Origin: Afifella pfennigii DSM 17143
GTDB taxonomy: Bacteria; Pseudomonadota; Alphaproteobacteria; Rhizobiales; Afifellaceae
Length of the DNA stretch: 64,000 nt
Assembly (NCBI RefSeq): GCF_000688515.1
Contig: NZ_JHZK01000020.1
Coordinates: 1-64,000, forward strand
Direction: 5' to 3'
Positions 53,747 through 62,725 of the stretch are shown here, piece by piece. The notes below the pieces were generated by a model. It was not told the origin of the DNA, ran no database searches, and saw nothing but the letters and a program-made list of their open reading frames with translations. Made by a program: the position numbers and the translations under genes. The first letter of the stretch is position 1. Every line of letters starts with the position of its first letter.

Positions 53747-54507
53747 GCGATGTCGTGATCGAGGATCGTGCGGCCGCACAAGGCAAGATCCGCCTCATCC
53801 GCTTCAACCGGCCGCAGAAGAAGAACGCCCTGACCACGGCGATGTATCACACCATGGTGGGGGCGCTGCGCCAGGCCGGCGAGGAGGACGAGATCGCCGC
53901 CTGCGTCTTTCTCGGCGAGACGGGCACCTTTTCGGCCGGCAACGATATCGGCGACCTTCTCAGCGCCGGCACCGACCGGCATGGCGGCTTCGGCCTCGCC
54001 GCCGACATCCTCAACTTCCTGAAAGAGCTCGCCCTCAGCGACAAGCCGCTGATCGCCGGCGTCGACGGGCTCGCCGTCGGCATCGGCACGACGCTCCTGA
54101 TGCATTGCGACTATGTGGCGGCGGGCGCGACGAGCAGCTTCCGCACGCCCTTCGTCGACCTCGCGCTCGTGCCGGAAGCCGCCTCCAGCCTGTTGGCGCC
54201 GCGGCTGATGGGCCATCAGCGCGCCTTTGAGCTTCTCGTCATGGGCCAGGCCTTCGACGCGGAAAAGGCGCTGGCGGCCGGTCTCGTCAATAAGGTGGTG
54301 GCGCAAGGCGAGGCGGAGGCCGCCGCTCTTGAGGCCGCGGAAATCCTCGCCGCCAAGCCGCGCGGAGCGATGCTCGCCTCGCGCCGGCTTCTGCGCGGCG
54401 AGCGCAAGGAAGTGCTTTCGCGCATCGACGCGGAGGCCGAACTCTTCGGCGAGCGGCTCGCCAGCCGCGAGGCGCAGGCCGCCTTCGCCGCCTTTCTCGG
54501 CGCCTGA
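53743..54507 (+). CDS. enoyl-CoA hydratase/isomerase family protein
   Basis: 254 residues, crotonase fold: IRLIRFNRPQKKNALTTAMY, FSAGNDIGDLL (oxyanion hole), LAVGIGTTLLMHCDYVAAG, and FVDLALVPEAASSLLAPRLMG. The exact catalytic acid pair of classical hydratases (Glu/Glu) is not obvious, since the usual ExG region reads DLALVPEAAS, so isomerase or thioesterase roles are possible. Overlaps the acyl-CoA dehydrogenase stop by four bases; likely handles its product. Confidence 0.82.
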   Translation: MSDVVIEDRAAAQGKIRLIRFNRPQKKNALTTAMYHTMVGALRQAGEEDEIAACVFLGETGTFSAGNDIGDLLSAGTDRHGGFGLAADILNFLKELALSDKPLIAGVDGLAVGIGTTLLMHCDYVAAGATSSFRTPFVDLALVPEAASSLLAPRLMGHQRAFELLVMGQAFDAEKALAAGLVNKVVAQGEAEAAALEAAEILAAKPRGAMLASRRLLRGERKEVLSRIDAEAELFGERLASREAQAAFAAFLGA

Positions 54508-54528
54508 GCCGCGCCACGGAGATCTACG

Positions 54529-55389
54529 ATGAGCCTTGCCGGCAAGACCCTTTTCATCACCGGCGCCTCGCGCGGCATCGGCCTCGCCATCGCGCTGAAA
54601 GCGGCGGCCGACGGCGCCAATATCGCCATCGCCGCCAAAACGGCGCGCGCGCATCCGAAGCTGGAAGGCACCATCTTCACCGCCGCGGAAGAGATCGAGA
54701 AAGCGGGCGGCAAGGCGCTGCCGCTCGAGGTCGACATCCGCGAGGAGACGGCGGTGAAGGAGGCTGTGGCCAAGACCGCAGAGACCTTCGGCGGCATCGA
54801 CATCCTCGTCAACAACGCCTCCGCCATCCAATTAACGCGCACGCCGCAAACGGAGATGCGCCGCTTCGACCTCATGCATCAGGTCAATGCCCGCGGCACC
54901 TTCATGGTGACGAAGACCGCCCTGCCCTTTCTGGAGAAGGCGGAAAACCCGCATGTCTTGATGCTGTCGCCGCCGCTCGACCTCCAGGAGCGCTGGTTCG
55001 CGCCGCACCTTGCCTATTCGCTCGCCAAATACGGCATGAGCCTTTGCGTCCTCGGCTTCGCCGGCGAGTTCCGCGCCAAAGGCATCGCCGTCAACGCGCT
55101 GTGGCCGCGCACCACCATCGCCACGGCGGCGATCAAGAACATCGTCGGCGGCGAGGCCATGATGCGCGCCTCGCGCAAGCCGGAAATCCTCGCCGACGCC
55201 GCCTATCGCATCTTCCTGAAACCGGCGGGCGAGTTCACCGGCAACTTCCTCATCGACGACAGCTTCCTCGCCGAAGAGGGCGTCACCGATTTCGACAGCT
55301 ACCGGGTCGACCCGACGATGGCGCTGCAGCCGGATTTCTTCGTGCCGGCCGATTCGGTGCCGCCGGCCTCGCTGAAGCCGGTGGCATAG
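54529..55389 (+). CDS. SDR-family oxidoreductase, HSDL2-like
   Basis: 286 residues. Rossmann start TLFITGASRGIGLAIALKAA, NNASAI, and the catalytic YSLAKYGMSL (Tyr-x3-Lys). The long fixed segment AKTARAHPKLEGTIFTAAEEIEKAGG, the late Pro-rich tail and ALWPRTTIATAA match the HSDL2 / citronellol-catabolism branch of SDRs. Third gene of the operon, 21 bp after the hydratase; would oxidise a hydroxyacyl or short alcohol (inference). Confidence 0.82.
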   Translation: MSLAGKTLFITGASRGIGLAIALKAAADGANIAIAAKTARAHPKLEGTIFTAAEEIEKAGGKALPLEVDIREETAVKEAVAKTAETFGGIDILVNNASAIQLTRTPQTEMRRFDLMHQVNARGTFMVTKTALPFLEKAENPHVLMLSPPLDLQERWFAPHLAYSLAKYGMSLCVLGFAGEFRAKGIAVNALWPRTTIATAAIKNIVGGEAMMRASRKPEILADAAYRIFLKPAGEFTGNFLIDDSFLAEEGVTDFDSYRVDPTMALQPDFFVPADSVPPASLKPVA

Positions 55390-55407
55390 AACCCGACGAA
55401 AAGGGTC

Positions 55408-56430
55408 TCAGGCGGAGGCCTTGCCGGCGGAGACGCCCTGTTCGCGCCATTTGCGCATCAAGGCCTCCAGCTCCGGATCGCGCGCCTCCGGCAAGGCGAT
55501 GCGAAGGGTGACGAGAAGGTCGCCGCGCCCCTTCTCGCTCGGCAGGCCCTTGCCCTTCAGGCGCAGGACGCGCCCGCCATTGGTGTGCTCGGGGATGGTC
55601 AGGCTGACGGCGCCTTCAAGGGTCGGCACCGTCGCCTTGCCGCCGAGCACCGCCTCGTCGAGCGAGACCGGCAAATCGAGCCTCAGATCGGCGCCTTCCA
55701 CGCGAAAGCGCGGATGCGGCACGAAGCGCACCGTCACCAGCGCGTCTCCCGGCGGCCCGCCGGTGGCGGAAGGGCGGCCCTGGCCCTTCAGGCGGATCAC
55801 CTGGCCGTCCTTGACGCCCTTCGGCAAGGTCAGCGCCATGTCGCGCCCGCCCGGCAGGCTGACGGTCGGCTTCTTGCCGGTGACCAGATCCTCCAGCGTG
55901 ACGGCGATCTCCGCCTTCACATCGGCGCCCTTTTGCGGGCGAGCCTGCGGCGCCTCCTGCGTGCGGGCGCCGCGGAAAGCGCCGAAGATGGAATTGAGGA
56001 TATCCTCATCGCCCCCCGCCGCGCCGGCATGGCTGGCGCGCCCGCCGGGGCCGGTGGAGAAGCGGAAGGTGCGCGTGCGCCCGCCCTGGCCGGCCTGCCC
56101 GGCCTGGCCGCGTGCGACGCTGTCGAAGATGTCGGAGAAATCGCGCGGGTCGAAGCCACCCGCCCCGCCCTGGCCGCCGGCAAAGCCCTCAAAGCCGGCA
56201 AAGCGCGGCTTGCCTTCAGCGTCGATCTCGCCGCGGTCGAACTTCTCGCGCTTCTCCTTGTCGCCGAGGATCTCGTAGGCGGCGTTGACCTCGGCGAAGC
56301 GCGCCTCAGCCTTCTTGTCGCCAGGATGATGATCGGGATGGTTCGCCTTGGCGAGCTTGCGAAAGGCGCGCTTGATGTCGGCGGCGCTGGCCGTCCGCGA
56401 GAGACCCAGAACGTCATAAGGGTCGCGCAT
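55408..56430 (-). CDS. DnaJ-class molecular chaperone (CbpA-like)
   Basis: 340 residues. J domain at 1-70 with HPD at 31-33, then a Gly/Phe-rich linker (GGQGGAGGFDPRDFSDIFD), then the two beta-sandwich client-binding domains (VSLPGGRDMALTLPKGVKDGQ; LPSEKGRGDLLVTLRIALP). There is no CXXCXGXG zinc-finger domain, so this is a type B J-protein like CbpA that stimulates DnaK. It converges on the SDR gene. Single transcription unit. Confidence 0.88.
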   Translation of the reverse strand: MRDPYDVLGLSRTASAADIKRAFRKLAKANHPDHHPGDKKAEARFAEVNAAYEILGDKEKREKFDRGEIDAEGKPRFAGFEGFAGGQGGAGGFDPRDFSDIFDSVARGQAGQAGQGGRTRTFRFSTGPGGRASHAGAAGGDEDILNSIFGAFRGARTQEAPQARPQKGADVKAEIAVTLEDLVTGKKPTVSLPGGRDMALTLPKGVKDGQVIRLKGQGRPSATGGPPGDALVTVRFVPHPRFRVEGADLRLDLPVSLDEAVLGGKATVPTLEGAVSLTIPEHTNGGRVLRLKGKGLPSEKGRGDLLVTLRIALPEARDPELEALMRKWREQGVSAGKASA

Positions 56431-56684
56431 CGATCAATCGTCCCCCGATTGGCATGGTTCCACGGTTTTCCAATATGGGAGCAGTTTGGCGTGAATGCCA
56501 ATCCCGGCCCTCGCTACCGGCGAAGCGAGGTTAGAGAGCGATGAATTCGGAGCCACAGCCTGCGCAGGGCGGGCCTGCCGAAGGCGGGCGATCGGCCGCG
56601 AGCTACGCCGACGCTCGATGAGGGCGGATATCCCCCTCTTATGGCCCCCTCTTATGGCACCTGGTCTGCAAACGCGGCGATCGG

Positions 56685-58256
56685 CTATTCGACCAGCTCG
56701 ACCTCGCCGGGGCGCCAGGTCTTGTCGAACCAGGGTTGCAGCGGCCCGTAGAGGCGCAGCAGCGTGTACCAGCCCTTGCCGTCGACGGTCTGTATCCAGT
56801 TCGATTCCTTGCCCTCGGGCGCCTCGGGCGCAAAGTAGAGATCGACCGAGCCGTCGGCGTTGAGCGCCAGGTTGTCGCGCTTGTTATTCTTGCTGGGGAA
56901 GGTCTGGCCAGTCTGGAGCTCCGAGCGGGTCTGGGGATCGTAAATGACGACCGACCAGAAATCCTTCACCGGGACATCTGCCGGAATCGTCAGCTTGTAG
57001 GTCTTCGAACCGTCGAGATAGTCGCCGTTGCCGTCCCTTGTTGCGTAGGCATATTGCGATCCCCTGCCCACCATCTTGAGGACCATGGCCGGCGTGTTCA
57101 CGGTTGCCTGATAGAAGAACAGGGTGCGGGCATCCAGGTAGCGACCGCCACGGCCTTCGTCTCTGAGCCATTGATAGCTGCCGCCCACGAAGGCGGTCGC
57201 CCAGGCGCTGTCGGGATAATAGTAGACGTCCTGCATGCGAGGGCGGAACACCAGCGCACGAGCGGTCGCATTGCCGATGACAACCGCCTCGGTCAGGAGC
57301 TTCTGCATACGGGCGTCCGGTGCAAACGGCTTGCCTTTCTCAATTCCGACCGAGGCGAACAAGCCACGCAGTTCCGGATCCAGCATGGAAACCGGCTCGC
57401 GCTCGATGACCGTATGCAGCTCCTCGTAGAACTCGAAGCTGTTGGCATGGATGGTGTTGAAGAACTTTCGCGACCCGCTGACGAAGGTCATCTCGGGCGG
57501 ATTATCCTTCTGGCTCAGGGGATAAACCTTAACGCCACCCTCGAACATGCGGGTGGCCGCATCCGGCTTACCGTCGACCAGGAAGCCGCGTAGAATCAGC
57601 CAGTTCACGTAGCTGGTGGATTTCGATACGAAATAGGTCTCTCCCTCCACCTCGGCCGCCTCACCGCCCACAGGCGGGTCGAGATCGCCGGAATAGTCGG
57701 GCGGAAGGATCAGGTACTTGCCGCCCTTGCCCTTGTCAGGGCCCGGTATGCCCATGTCGGTGACGAAGCGGAAATACGCGTCGTTCACCGTGCCCGGCCC
57801 CGAGCCGGGCGGGATCTCGACGACGGTCGGCCCATCCTTTTTCAGGTCGAGAAACGTGCTGCAATAGACGGTGTCGGTGTTGCCGGTCAGGAAGAGCGGC
57901 GCGGAATCGAGCAGCTTGTCGAAAATGATCGCCTTGTTGGACGCTTCGACGCCCATATCGACATGTCCGCGGCGCAAAGCCTCGATCGACGTTGCGGGGA
58001 TGCCGTTCAGAAACGTCTCCACGCCGCGCAGGATATCGAGATTGTCGTAGACCTTGGAGACGGTATCTTCGTCCGGCATGCCATCGAAGAATCTCAACGT
58101 GCCCAACCGCGTTTCCACCTTGTCGGGCGTCATGATTTCCTTTGGAATCTCATAGTTGTAGCCGGGCGTCTTCTCCTGCGCATCAGCGACATTCATGATT
58201 GCGAACGAGCCGAGGGCGGACAGCCCGAAGCAAAACAGCATTCTGAGACGTGTCAT
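56685..58256 (-). CDS. DUF1254/DUF1214 secreted protein
   Basis: 523 residues from ATG 58256, with GGAAAGG upstream. Signal peptide MTRLRMLFCFGLSALGSF (cleavage near ADAQ). The DUF1254 half contains FLTGNTDTVYCSTFLDL and PGTVNDAYFRFVTDMG; the DUF1214 half contains TIPADVPVKDFWSVVIYDPQTR and SNWIQTVDGKGWYTLLRLYG. These paired domains occur in many bacteria as exported proteins of unknown enzymatic role. Lower GC than its neighbours (hand counts of 53%, 57% and 67% on three 60-base lines) suggests later acquisition. ATG at 58304 further up is less likely. Confidence 0.85.
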   Translation of the reverse strand: MTRLRMLFCFGLSALGSFAIMNVADAQEKTPGYNYEIPKEIMTPDKVETRLGTLRFFDGMPDEDTVSKVYDNLDILRGVETFLNGIPATSIEALRRGHVDMGVEASNKAIIFDKLLDSAPLFLTGNTDTVYCSTFLDLKKDGPTVVEIPPGSGPGTVNDAYFRFVTDMGIPGPDKGKGGKYLILPPDYSGDLDPPVGGEAAEVEGETYFVSKSTSYVNWLILRGFLVDGKPDAATRMFEGGVKVYPLSQKDNPPEMTFVSGSRKFFNTIHANSFEFYEELHTVIEREPVSMLDPELRGLFASVGIEKGKPFAPDARMQKLLTEAVVIGNATARALVFRPRMQDVYYYPDSAWATAFVGGSYQWLRDEGRGGRYLDARTLFFYQATVNTPAMVLKMVGRGSQYAYATRDGNGDYLDGSKTYKLTIPADVPVKDFWSVVIYDPQTRSELQTGQTFPSKNNKRDNLALNADGSVDLYFAPEAPEGKESNWIQTVDGKGWYTLLRLYGPLQPWFDKTWRPGEVELVE

Positions 58257-58335
58257 GGCCCAACCTTTCCATCGCCGCTTCCGGAATGCCAGATGAAGAA
58301 GCACGAATGCATGTCTTCTTTAAGAATTCTTGCTT

Positions 58336-58539
58336 TCAACACGCGACGTTAAGGCATGCCTCAGGCGGCGAAAAGCAACGGATACCATCACTTATTTGTG
58401 CTCCAGGCAATCGCCTCTCGCCAAGAGCGATGGCAGTTGCCGGGCCTAATGCAACCCTTCCCGGCATACGGGCGGTCTCGGTGCAGCCCGCAAGAGCGAA
58501 GGCGAAAGGTATGAGGCAGGCCCCTCGACCGACGAGCAA
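58336..58539 (-). CDS. possible small lipoprotein
   Basis: A 67-residue frame from TTG 58539, directly after the stop of the next gene upstream. A hydrophobic segment with a lipobox (PFAFALAGCTETAR; cysteine at about 19) is followed by a neutral polar tail ending in paired cysteines. The start codon is weak and no family is recognised, so it may be non-coding. Reported because the lipobox arrangement is unlikely by chance. Confidence 0.3.
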   Translation of the reverse strand: MLVGRGACLIPFAFALAGCTETARMPGRVALGPATAIALGERRLPGAQISDGIRCFSPPEACLNVAC

Positions 58540-58543
58540 GCGC

Positions 58544-58981
58544 CTAGCTGGCGGAGCCGGTCGCCTCGATTTCCATCTGGCCGGTGCGCGCATCCTCGCA
58601 CAAAGTGCCGCCGTAGCGGTGCACGCCGCCGATGCTCGTCACCGTCGCCTCGATGTCGCGGCAGGTGCGCGCGTCCTTCGCCACCGGCGAGGAAAGCGGG
58701 CGCACCACGCCGGCCGAGCCGGTCACCTCGTTGATCCAGTCGATGCCGTCCTTGGGCATCTCGTCAAGGCCGGCAAGGCCCGCCGTCTGGCCGATACGGG
58801 CCGCGTCCGAATAGGAGAGCGCCTCCGGCAGGGGCTCGTGCACGAGCACCGCCGGGGCGATGGAGCCCGTCGTGATCGCCGCCGTCTCCGTTTTGCCGGA
58901 GAAGGGCATGGAAACCATGCTGCAGGCCGAAAGCGGCAGCGCGACAAACACGGCGAGCCCCGCTTTCCAGTGGAGACGCAA
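58544..58981 (-). CDS. small lipoprotein, RT0821/Lpp0805-like surface family (tentative)
   Basis: 145 residues from TTG 58981, chosen so that the n-region MRLHWK precedes the hydrophobic [13 protein letters not shown] lipobox (lipid-modified cysteine near 21). Longer starts to 59071 would run 40 bases into the divergent pdxH gene. The mature part holds one disulfide-ready cysteine pair (ARTCRDIE and GGTLCED) and looks like small outer-membrane 17-kDa/RT0821-type proteins. Function unknown. Confidence 0.55.
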   Translation of the reverse strand: MRLHWKAGLAVFVALPLSACSMVSMPFSGKTETAAITTGSIAPAVLVHEPLPEALSYSDAARIGQTAGLAGLDEMPKDGIDWINEVTGSAGVVRPLSSPVAKDARTCRDIEATVTSIGGVHRYGGTLCEDARTGQMEIEATGSAS

Positions 58982-59031
58982 CGGCTTGCCGTGGTAGGGG
59001 CAGGTACGCAAGGGAGCTGACCGACACCGAA

Positions 59032-59664
59032 ATGAAACTTCCCGGAAAAGATGCCTCCGCAGAGTTAACAAGCGGTGACTTCACCGAGCGTGGCGACCCG
59101 GTGGCGCTGTTCGGCGAATGGCTCAATGAGGCGGAGGCTTCCGAGCCGGTCGATGCCAACGCCGTGGCGCTCGCCACCGTCGACGCAGACGGCATGCCCG
59201 ATGTGCGCATGGTGCTGCTGAAGGGCTTCGACGAGGCGGGCTTCGTCTTCTACACCAACCTAGAAAGCCGCAAGGGCGAGCAGCTCGCCGCGCATCCGAA
59301 AGCGGCGCTGTGCTTTCATTGGAAGTCGCTCGCCCGGCAGGTGCGCATCCGCGGCCCCGTCAGCCCGGTTCCAGGCGAGGAGGCCGACGCCTATTTCGCC
59401 AGCCGGCCGCGCCTGTCGCGCATCGGCGCCTGGGCGAGCCGCCAATCGCGGCCGCTGGAAAGCCGCTTTGCGCTGGAGAAGGCCGTGGCGGCCGAGACGG
59501 CGCGCTTCGGCGCCGGCTCCATTCCCAGGCCGCCCTATTGGAGCGGCTTTCGCCTCAGCCCCGTGCAGATCGAGTTCTGGAACAACGGCGCCTTCCGCCT
59601 GCACGACCGGGTGCGATTCACCCCTCAGGGGGATGGCTGGCTGCGCCAGCGGCTCTACCCCTAA
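59032..59664 (+). CDS. pdxH: pyridoxamine 5'-phosphate oxidase
   Basis: 210 residues. FMN-dependent oxidation of pyridoxine/pyridoxamine 5'-phosphate to PLP. The N-terminus ([16 protein letters not shown]), [33 protein letters not shown] and [15 protein letters not shown] are PdxH-specific; the C-terminal [16 protein letters not shown] completes the split-barrel. Its stop overlaps the convergent SleB gene by 4 bases. Confidence 0.94.
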   Translation: MKLPGKDASAELTSGDFTERGDPVALFGEWLNEAEASEPVDANAVALATVDADGMPDVRMVLLKGFDEAGFVFYTNLESRKGEQLAAHPKAALCFHWKSLARQVRIRGPVSPVPGEEADAYFASRPRLSRIGAWASRQSRPLESRFALEKAVAAETARFGAGSIPRPPYWSGFRLSPVQIEFWNNGAFRLHDRVRFTPQGDGWLRQRLYP

Positions 59665-60278
59665 AGGCGCGCTTCGTAGAAGAAGCGGTGCAGGCCCACC
59701 TGTCCGGTCGGGCGCATGCGCTTGGCCCAGCCCGGCGAAACGTAATCGGCATGGTAATGCGTGGAGCGCCAGAGCGCGTCGCGCCAGACCGGCGTCTCGC
59801 CGCATTCCACCCGACAGGCGAGCAGCCAGTCGGCGCGGCGCAGGATTTCGCGCCAGACCTTTTTGTCGGCGATGTTCTTGGTCTTGCCGTCGCAGGCGAA
59901 GGAGAACTGGCAGCGATTACGCTTTTCCGCGTTCTGGAAGACCACCTCACAGACCGTACCCGGATAGCGCTCGTCCTTGACCCGGTTGAGAATGACCCGC
60001 CCGACGGCGACCTGGCCCTTGGGCGCCTCGCCGCGCGCCTCGAAGTAGATGGCCTTCGCCAGGCAGTCGCGGGCCTTGGCGGGGCGCGTGGCCGGTTTCT
60101 CGCCCTTACGCGAGGAAACGCTCGCCAGCACCGTTTCGGACGGCTTCGGCCGCGGCAAATCGACGAGGGCCGCCGGTGCCCTGGGGCCGGCGGCCGCCGG
60201 AACGAGCGCCCAGCCCGCAAGCAGAACGAGGACGAGCGTGGCGCCGGCGGCACGCCGGGCACGAGGATTGCACTGCAT
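59661..60278 (-). CDS. cell-wall hydrolase with SleB domain (second of two)
   Basis: 205 residues. A hydrophobic signal/anchor ([19 protein letters not shown]) is followed by a Pro-rich stretch, then the SleB domain: [54 protein letters not shown]. Shorter than the first copy, which carries a 230-residue linker. Both may cut peptidoglycan, at different places or times. Confidence 0.85.
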   Translation of the reverse strand: MQCNPRARRAAGATLVLVLLAGWALVPAAAGPRAPAALVDLPRPKPSETVLASVSSRKGEKPATRPAKARDCLAKAIYFEARGEAPKGQVAVGRVILNRVKDERYPGTVCEVVFQNAEKRNRCQFSFACDGKTKNIADKKVWREILRRADWLLACRVECGETPVWRDALWRSTHYHADYVSPGWAKRMRPTGQVGLHRFFYEARL

Positions 60279-60458
60279 GGATGGTCCCTTTGCCGCTGGG
60301 CGGTCGTACCGCCCCTCTTCTTCCCGGCGCCCGCTTCGGCGAGCACTGGGGCGACAATGGGGACCTTAGAGGGAGATTTCTCGGCGCCTTTGACGACAAT
60401 GGGGCACGGCTGACCCGCTTTGCGGCACAGCCCCGGCGGCTGCTACAGGCGCCAAGGC

Positions 60459-61355
60459 TCAGTCCTTCTCCACCTCGATCATGATCTCGTTGCGCTTCAG
60501 GAAGCCCGGGATCATCGGCGGATTGTAATAGGCATAGGTCGGCTCGGCCTTGGCCGTCAGGCCGCGATCGGCGATGAACATGCGCAGCGCCGCCAGATTC
60601 TCCAAGGCCAGACGATCGGTCATATTGCCGGAAAAGGTGACGGCGGCGACGCGCCGCGCCGGCATCTCCTCAAGCTTCACCTCGTCCTGGACGGGCTCCG
60701 GCAGCTCGGCCCGGCCGAGCTTGGCCGGCATGACGAACCGCACCCGCCAGCCGCGCCGCCGGCCGGTCTCGCCCGTCACCGGAAGCTGCATCACCGGCGC
60801 CGTCATGGCGATTTTCCGGCCCGGCCGCTGGCGCGCGAAGATGTAGTCGGCGAGGCGGTGGAAGCCGGCATTGGCGGCCTCCTCGCGCCTGCCCGCGGCG
60901 CGGGTCTCGGCGACGATCATCGGGCCGTAATCGCGCAGCTCGAACTCGCTCTCCTTGTCGACGACGTCGTAATCGGGCTCCTCGACGTAAAGGCTCGTGC
61001 GGCGCGCGGCGTAGATGGCACCGCCGACGAGAACGAGCGCGGCGCCGACGGCGACGAGGCCCGCCAAAGTCGGCCGTTCGCGAACGTAATGCGCCCCGGC
61101 CCGCGCGTAATCGGCGCCGGCACGGGCGCCGGCACGGGCAGCCCCGGCGCCGGCAAGCGCATAATCGCGCGCCGTCTCGGCGCCGTGCCGGCCCCATTCG
61201 GCGGGCGTGTCGTACCAGTGACGGGATCTGCGTCGCCAGGGAACGGCGCCTTCCAAACGCTGCGGCAGAGTGCGACCCGCCCTCTCCAGCCTGTCCTCCA
61301 ACTCGTCAAGCTCCTCGCGTATCTGCGCATAGGAGCGGGAAAGCGCGTTCGCCAT
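60459..61355 (-). CDS. SOUL heme-binding family protein with N-terminal membrane anchor
   Basis: 298 residues from ATG 61355 after AAAGGAGG. A charged helical N-terminus (ELDELEDRLERAGR) and a TM segment (TLAGLVAVGAALVLVGGAIYA, about 95-115) precede a SOUL domain: YVEEPDYDVVDKESEFELRDYG, ANAGFHRLADYIFARQRPGRKIAMTAPVMQ, ending in PMIPGFLKRNEIMIEV. SOUL/HBP proteins bind heme or other tetrapyrroles. The extra Ala-rich repeats (AGAGAARAGARAGADYARAG) look like a low-complexity linker. Confidence 0.8.
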   Translation of the reverse strand: MANALSRSYAQIREELDELEDRLERAGRTLPQRLEGAVPWRRRSRHWYDTPAEWGRHGAETARDYALAGAGAARAGARAGADYARAGAHYVRERPTLAGLVAVGAALVLVGGAIYAARRTSLYVEEPDYDVVDKESEFELRDYGPMIVAETRAAGRREEAANAGFHRLADYIFARQRPGRKIAMTAPVMQLPVTGETGRRRGWRVRFVMPAKLGRAELPEPVQDEVKLEEMPARRVAAVTFSGNMTDRLALENLAALRMFIADRGLTAKAEPTYAYYNPPMIPGFLKRNEIMIEVEKD

Positions 61356-61484
61356 GCAATCCTCCTTTACCAAGAGCCCTCCGGCGTAACCTCGTGTCGC
61401 CATGCCAACGCGCCCGCCCCTTTCCGGTTGCCCTGCCGAAAAGCCTTCCGCTTTGCCGGCCAACATGTTTCCATCCGCGCCGAG

Positions 61485-62711
61485 ATGAATCGCCCTCCAC
61501 GCCAAGCTCGCCGCCTGCAAGGCCTTGCGGTCGCAGGCGCGCTTCTTGCCGCCACGCTCCTTCCGGCCGCCGGCCTTGCCGACACGGCCTGCCGCGGCGG
61601 CCAGAGCTTTGGCGCCTTTCTCGCCGAGTTCCGCCAGGCGGCGGCGCGGCAGGGCATCTCGGAACAGACGCTGCGGAACCTCGACGGGTTGACGCTCGAC
61701 GAAAAGGTCCTGTCGCGCGACCGTAGCCAGTCGTCGCTGTCGCTGAGTTTCCTGGAATTTTCTGACCGGCTGGTCTCCAAGAACCGGCTCGATCGCGGCA
61801 AGGCCATGCTGCAGCGGCATGGCGAGACCTTCCGTCGGATCGAGCGCGATTTCGGCGTGCCGGGGCCGGTGCTCGCCGCCTTCTGGGGGCTGGAGACCGA
61901 TTACGGCGCCTATATGGGCGATTTCTCCTCGCTGCGCTCTTTGGCGACGCTCGCCTACGATTGCCGGCGCTCCGCCCTCTTCGCGGAGGAACTGATGGCC
62001 GCCCTCACGCTTCTGGAGCGGGGCGACCTCAGACCCCAGGAGATGCGCGGCGCCTGGGCCGGCGAGCTCGGCCAGGTGCAGTTCACGCCCTCCAACTATC
62101 TAAAGTTCGCCGTCGACTACGACGGCGACGGGCGGCGCGACCTGGTTGAAAGCGTGCCGGACGCGCTCGCCTCGGCGGCGAAGTTCCTCCTACATCTCGG
62201 CTGGCGAGCGAACGAGCCCTGGCTGGAGGAGGTGGCGGTCGGCCCGAACGTCGCCTGGCAGAAAGCCGGGCGCGGCAGCTACCGCTCGCGGGCGGAATGG
62301 GCGCGCGAAGGCGTCTTGCGGCGCGGCGGCGCCCTGCCGGCCGACCGGGCGAAGGCGGCGCTCGTTCTGCCGATGGGACGTAACGGACCGGCCTTCCTCG
62401 CCTATCGGAATTTCGACATCTACTGGGAGTGGAACAACTCCTCCAACTACTCGCTGGCGGCCGCGTATATGGCGACGCGGCTGGCCGGGGCGCCGCCGAT
62501 GCGCCGGGGCGAACCGGCGGCGATGCTGTCTTCCTCCGAGCTCGCCGAAACGCAGAGGCTTCTTAATGCGCGCGGCTGGGATGCCGGGCCGGCCGATGGC
62601 CGCCTCGGCCAGAAAACGCGCGCGGGCGTGCGCCAGGCGCAGCTCGCCTTCGGCATGCCGGCGGACGGATATCCGACGCGGGACCTTCTCAATCGGCTGC
62701 GCCGCCAGTAA
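61485..62711 (+). CDS. lytic murein transglycosylase, MltB type
   Basis: 408 residues from ATG 61485. Signal peptide (VAGALLAATLLPAAGLA). Catalytic glutamate in LAAFWGLETDYGAYMG, then SLRSLATLAYDCRR and ELGQVQFTPSNYLKFAVDYDGDGRRDL are MltB signatures; the last 60 residues (LLNARGWDAGPADGRLGQKT) are a peptidoglycan-binding domain. It cleaves muropeptides with 1,6-anhydro ends. CDF transporter gene starts 14 bp after its stop. Confidence 0.9.
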   Translation: MNRPPRQARRLQGLAVAGALLAATLLPAAGLADTACRGGQSFGAFLAEFRQAAARQGISEQTLRNLDGLTLDEKVLSRDRSQSSLSLSFLEFSDRLVSKNRLDRGKAMLQRHGETFRRIERDFGVPGPVLAAFWGLETDYGAYMGDFSSLRSLATLAYDCRRSALFAEELMAALTLLERGDLRPQEMRGAWAGELGQVQFTPSNYLKFAVDYDGDGRRDLVESVPDALASAAKFLLHLGWRANEPWLEEVAVGPNVAWQKAGRGSYRSRAEWAREGVLRRGGALPADRAKAALVLPMGRNGPAFLAYRNFDIYWEWNNSSNYSLAAAYMATRLAGAPPMRRGEPAAMLSSSELAETQRLLNARGWDAGPADGRLGQKTRAGVRQAQLAFGMPADGYPTRDLLNRLRRQ

Positions 62712-62725
62712 GTCATCGACCCATC

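Noticed and set aside
56640-56668. Two copies of CCCCTCTTATGG close together downstream of DUF1254
   Set aside because: Only two short units with no wider symmetry; too little to call a functional repeat.
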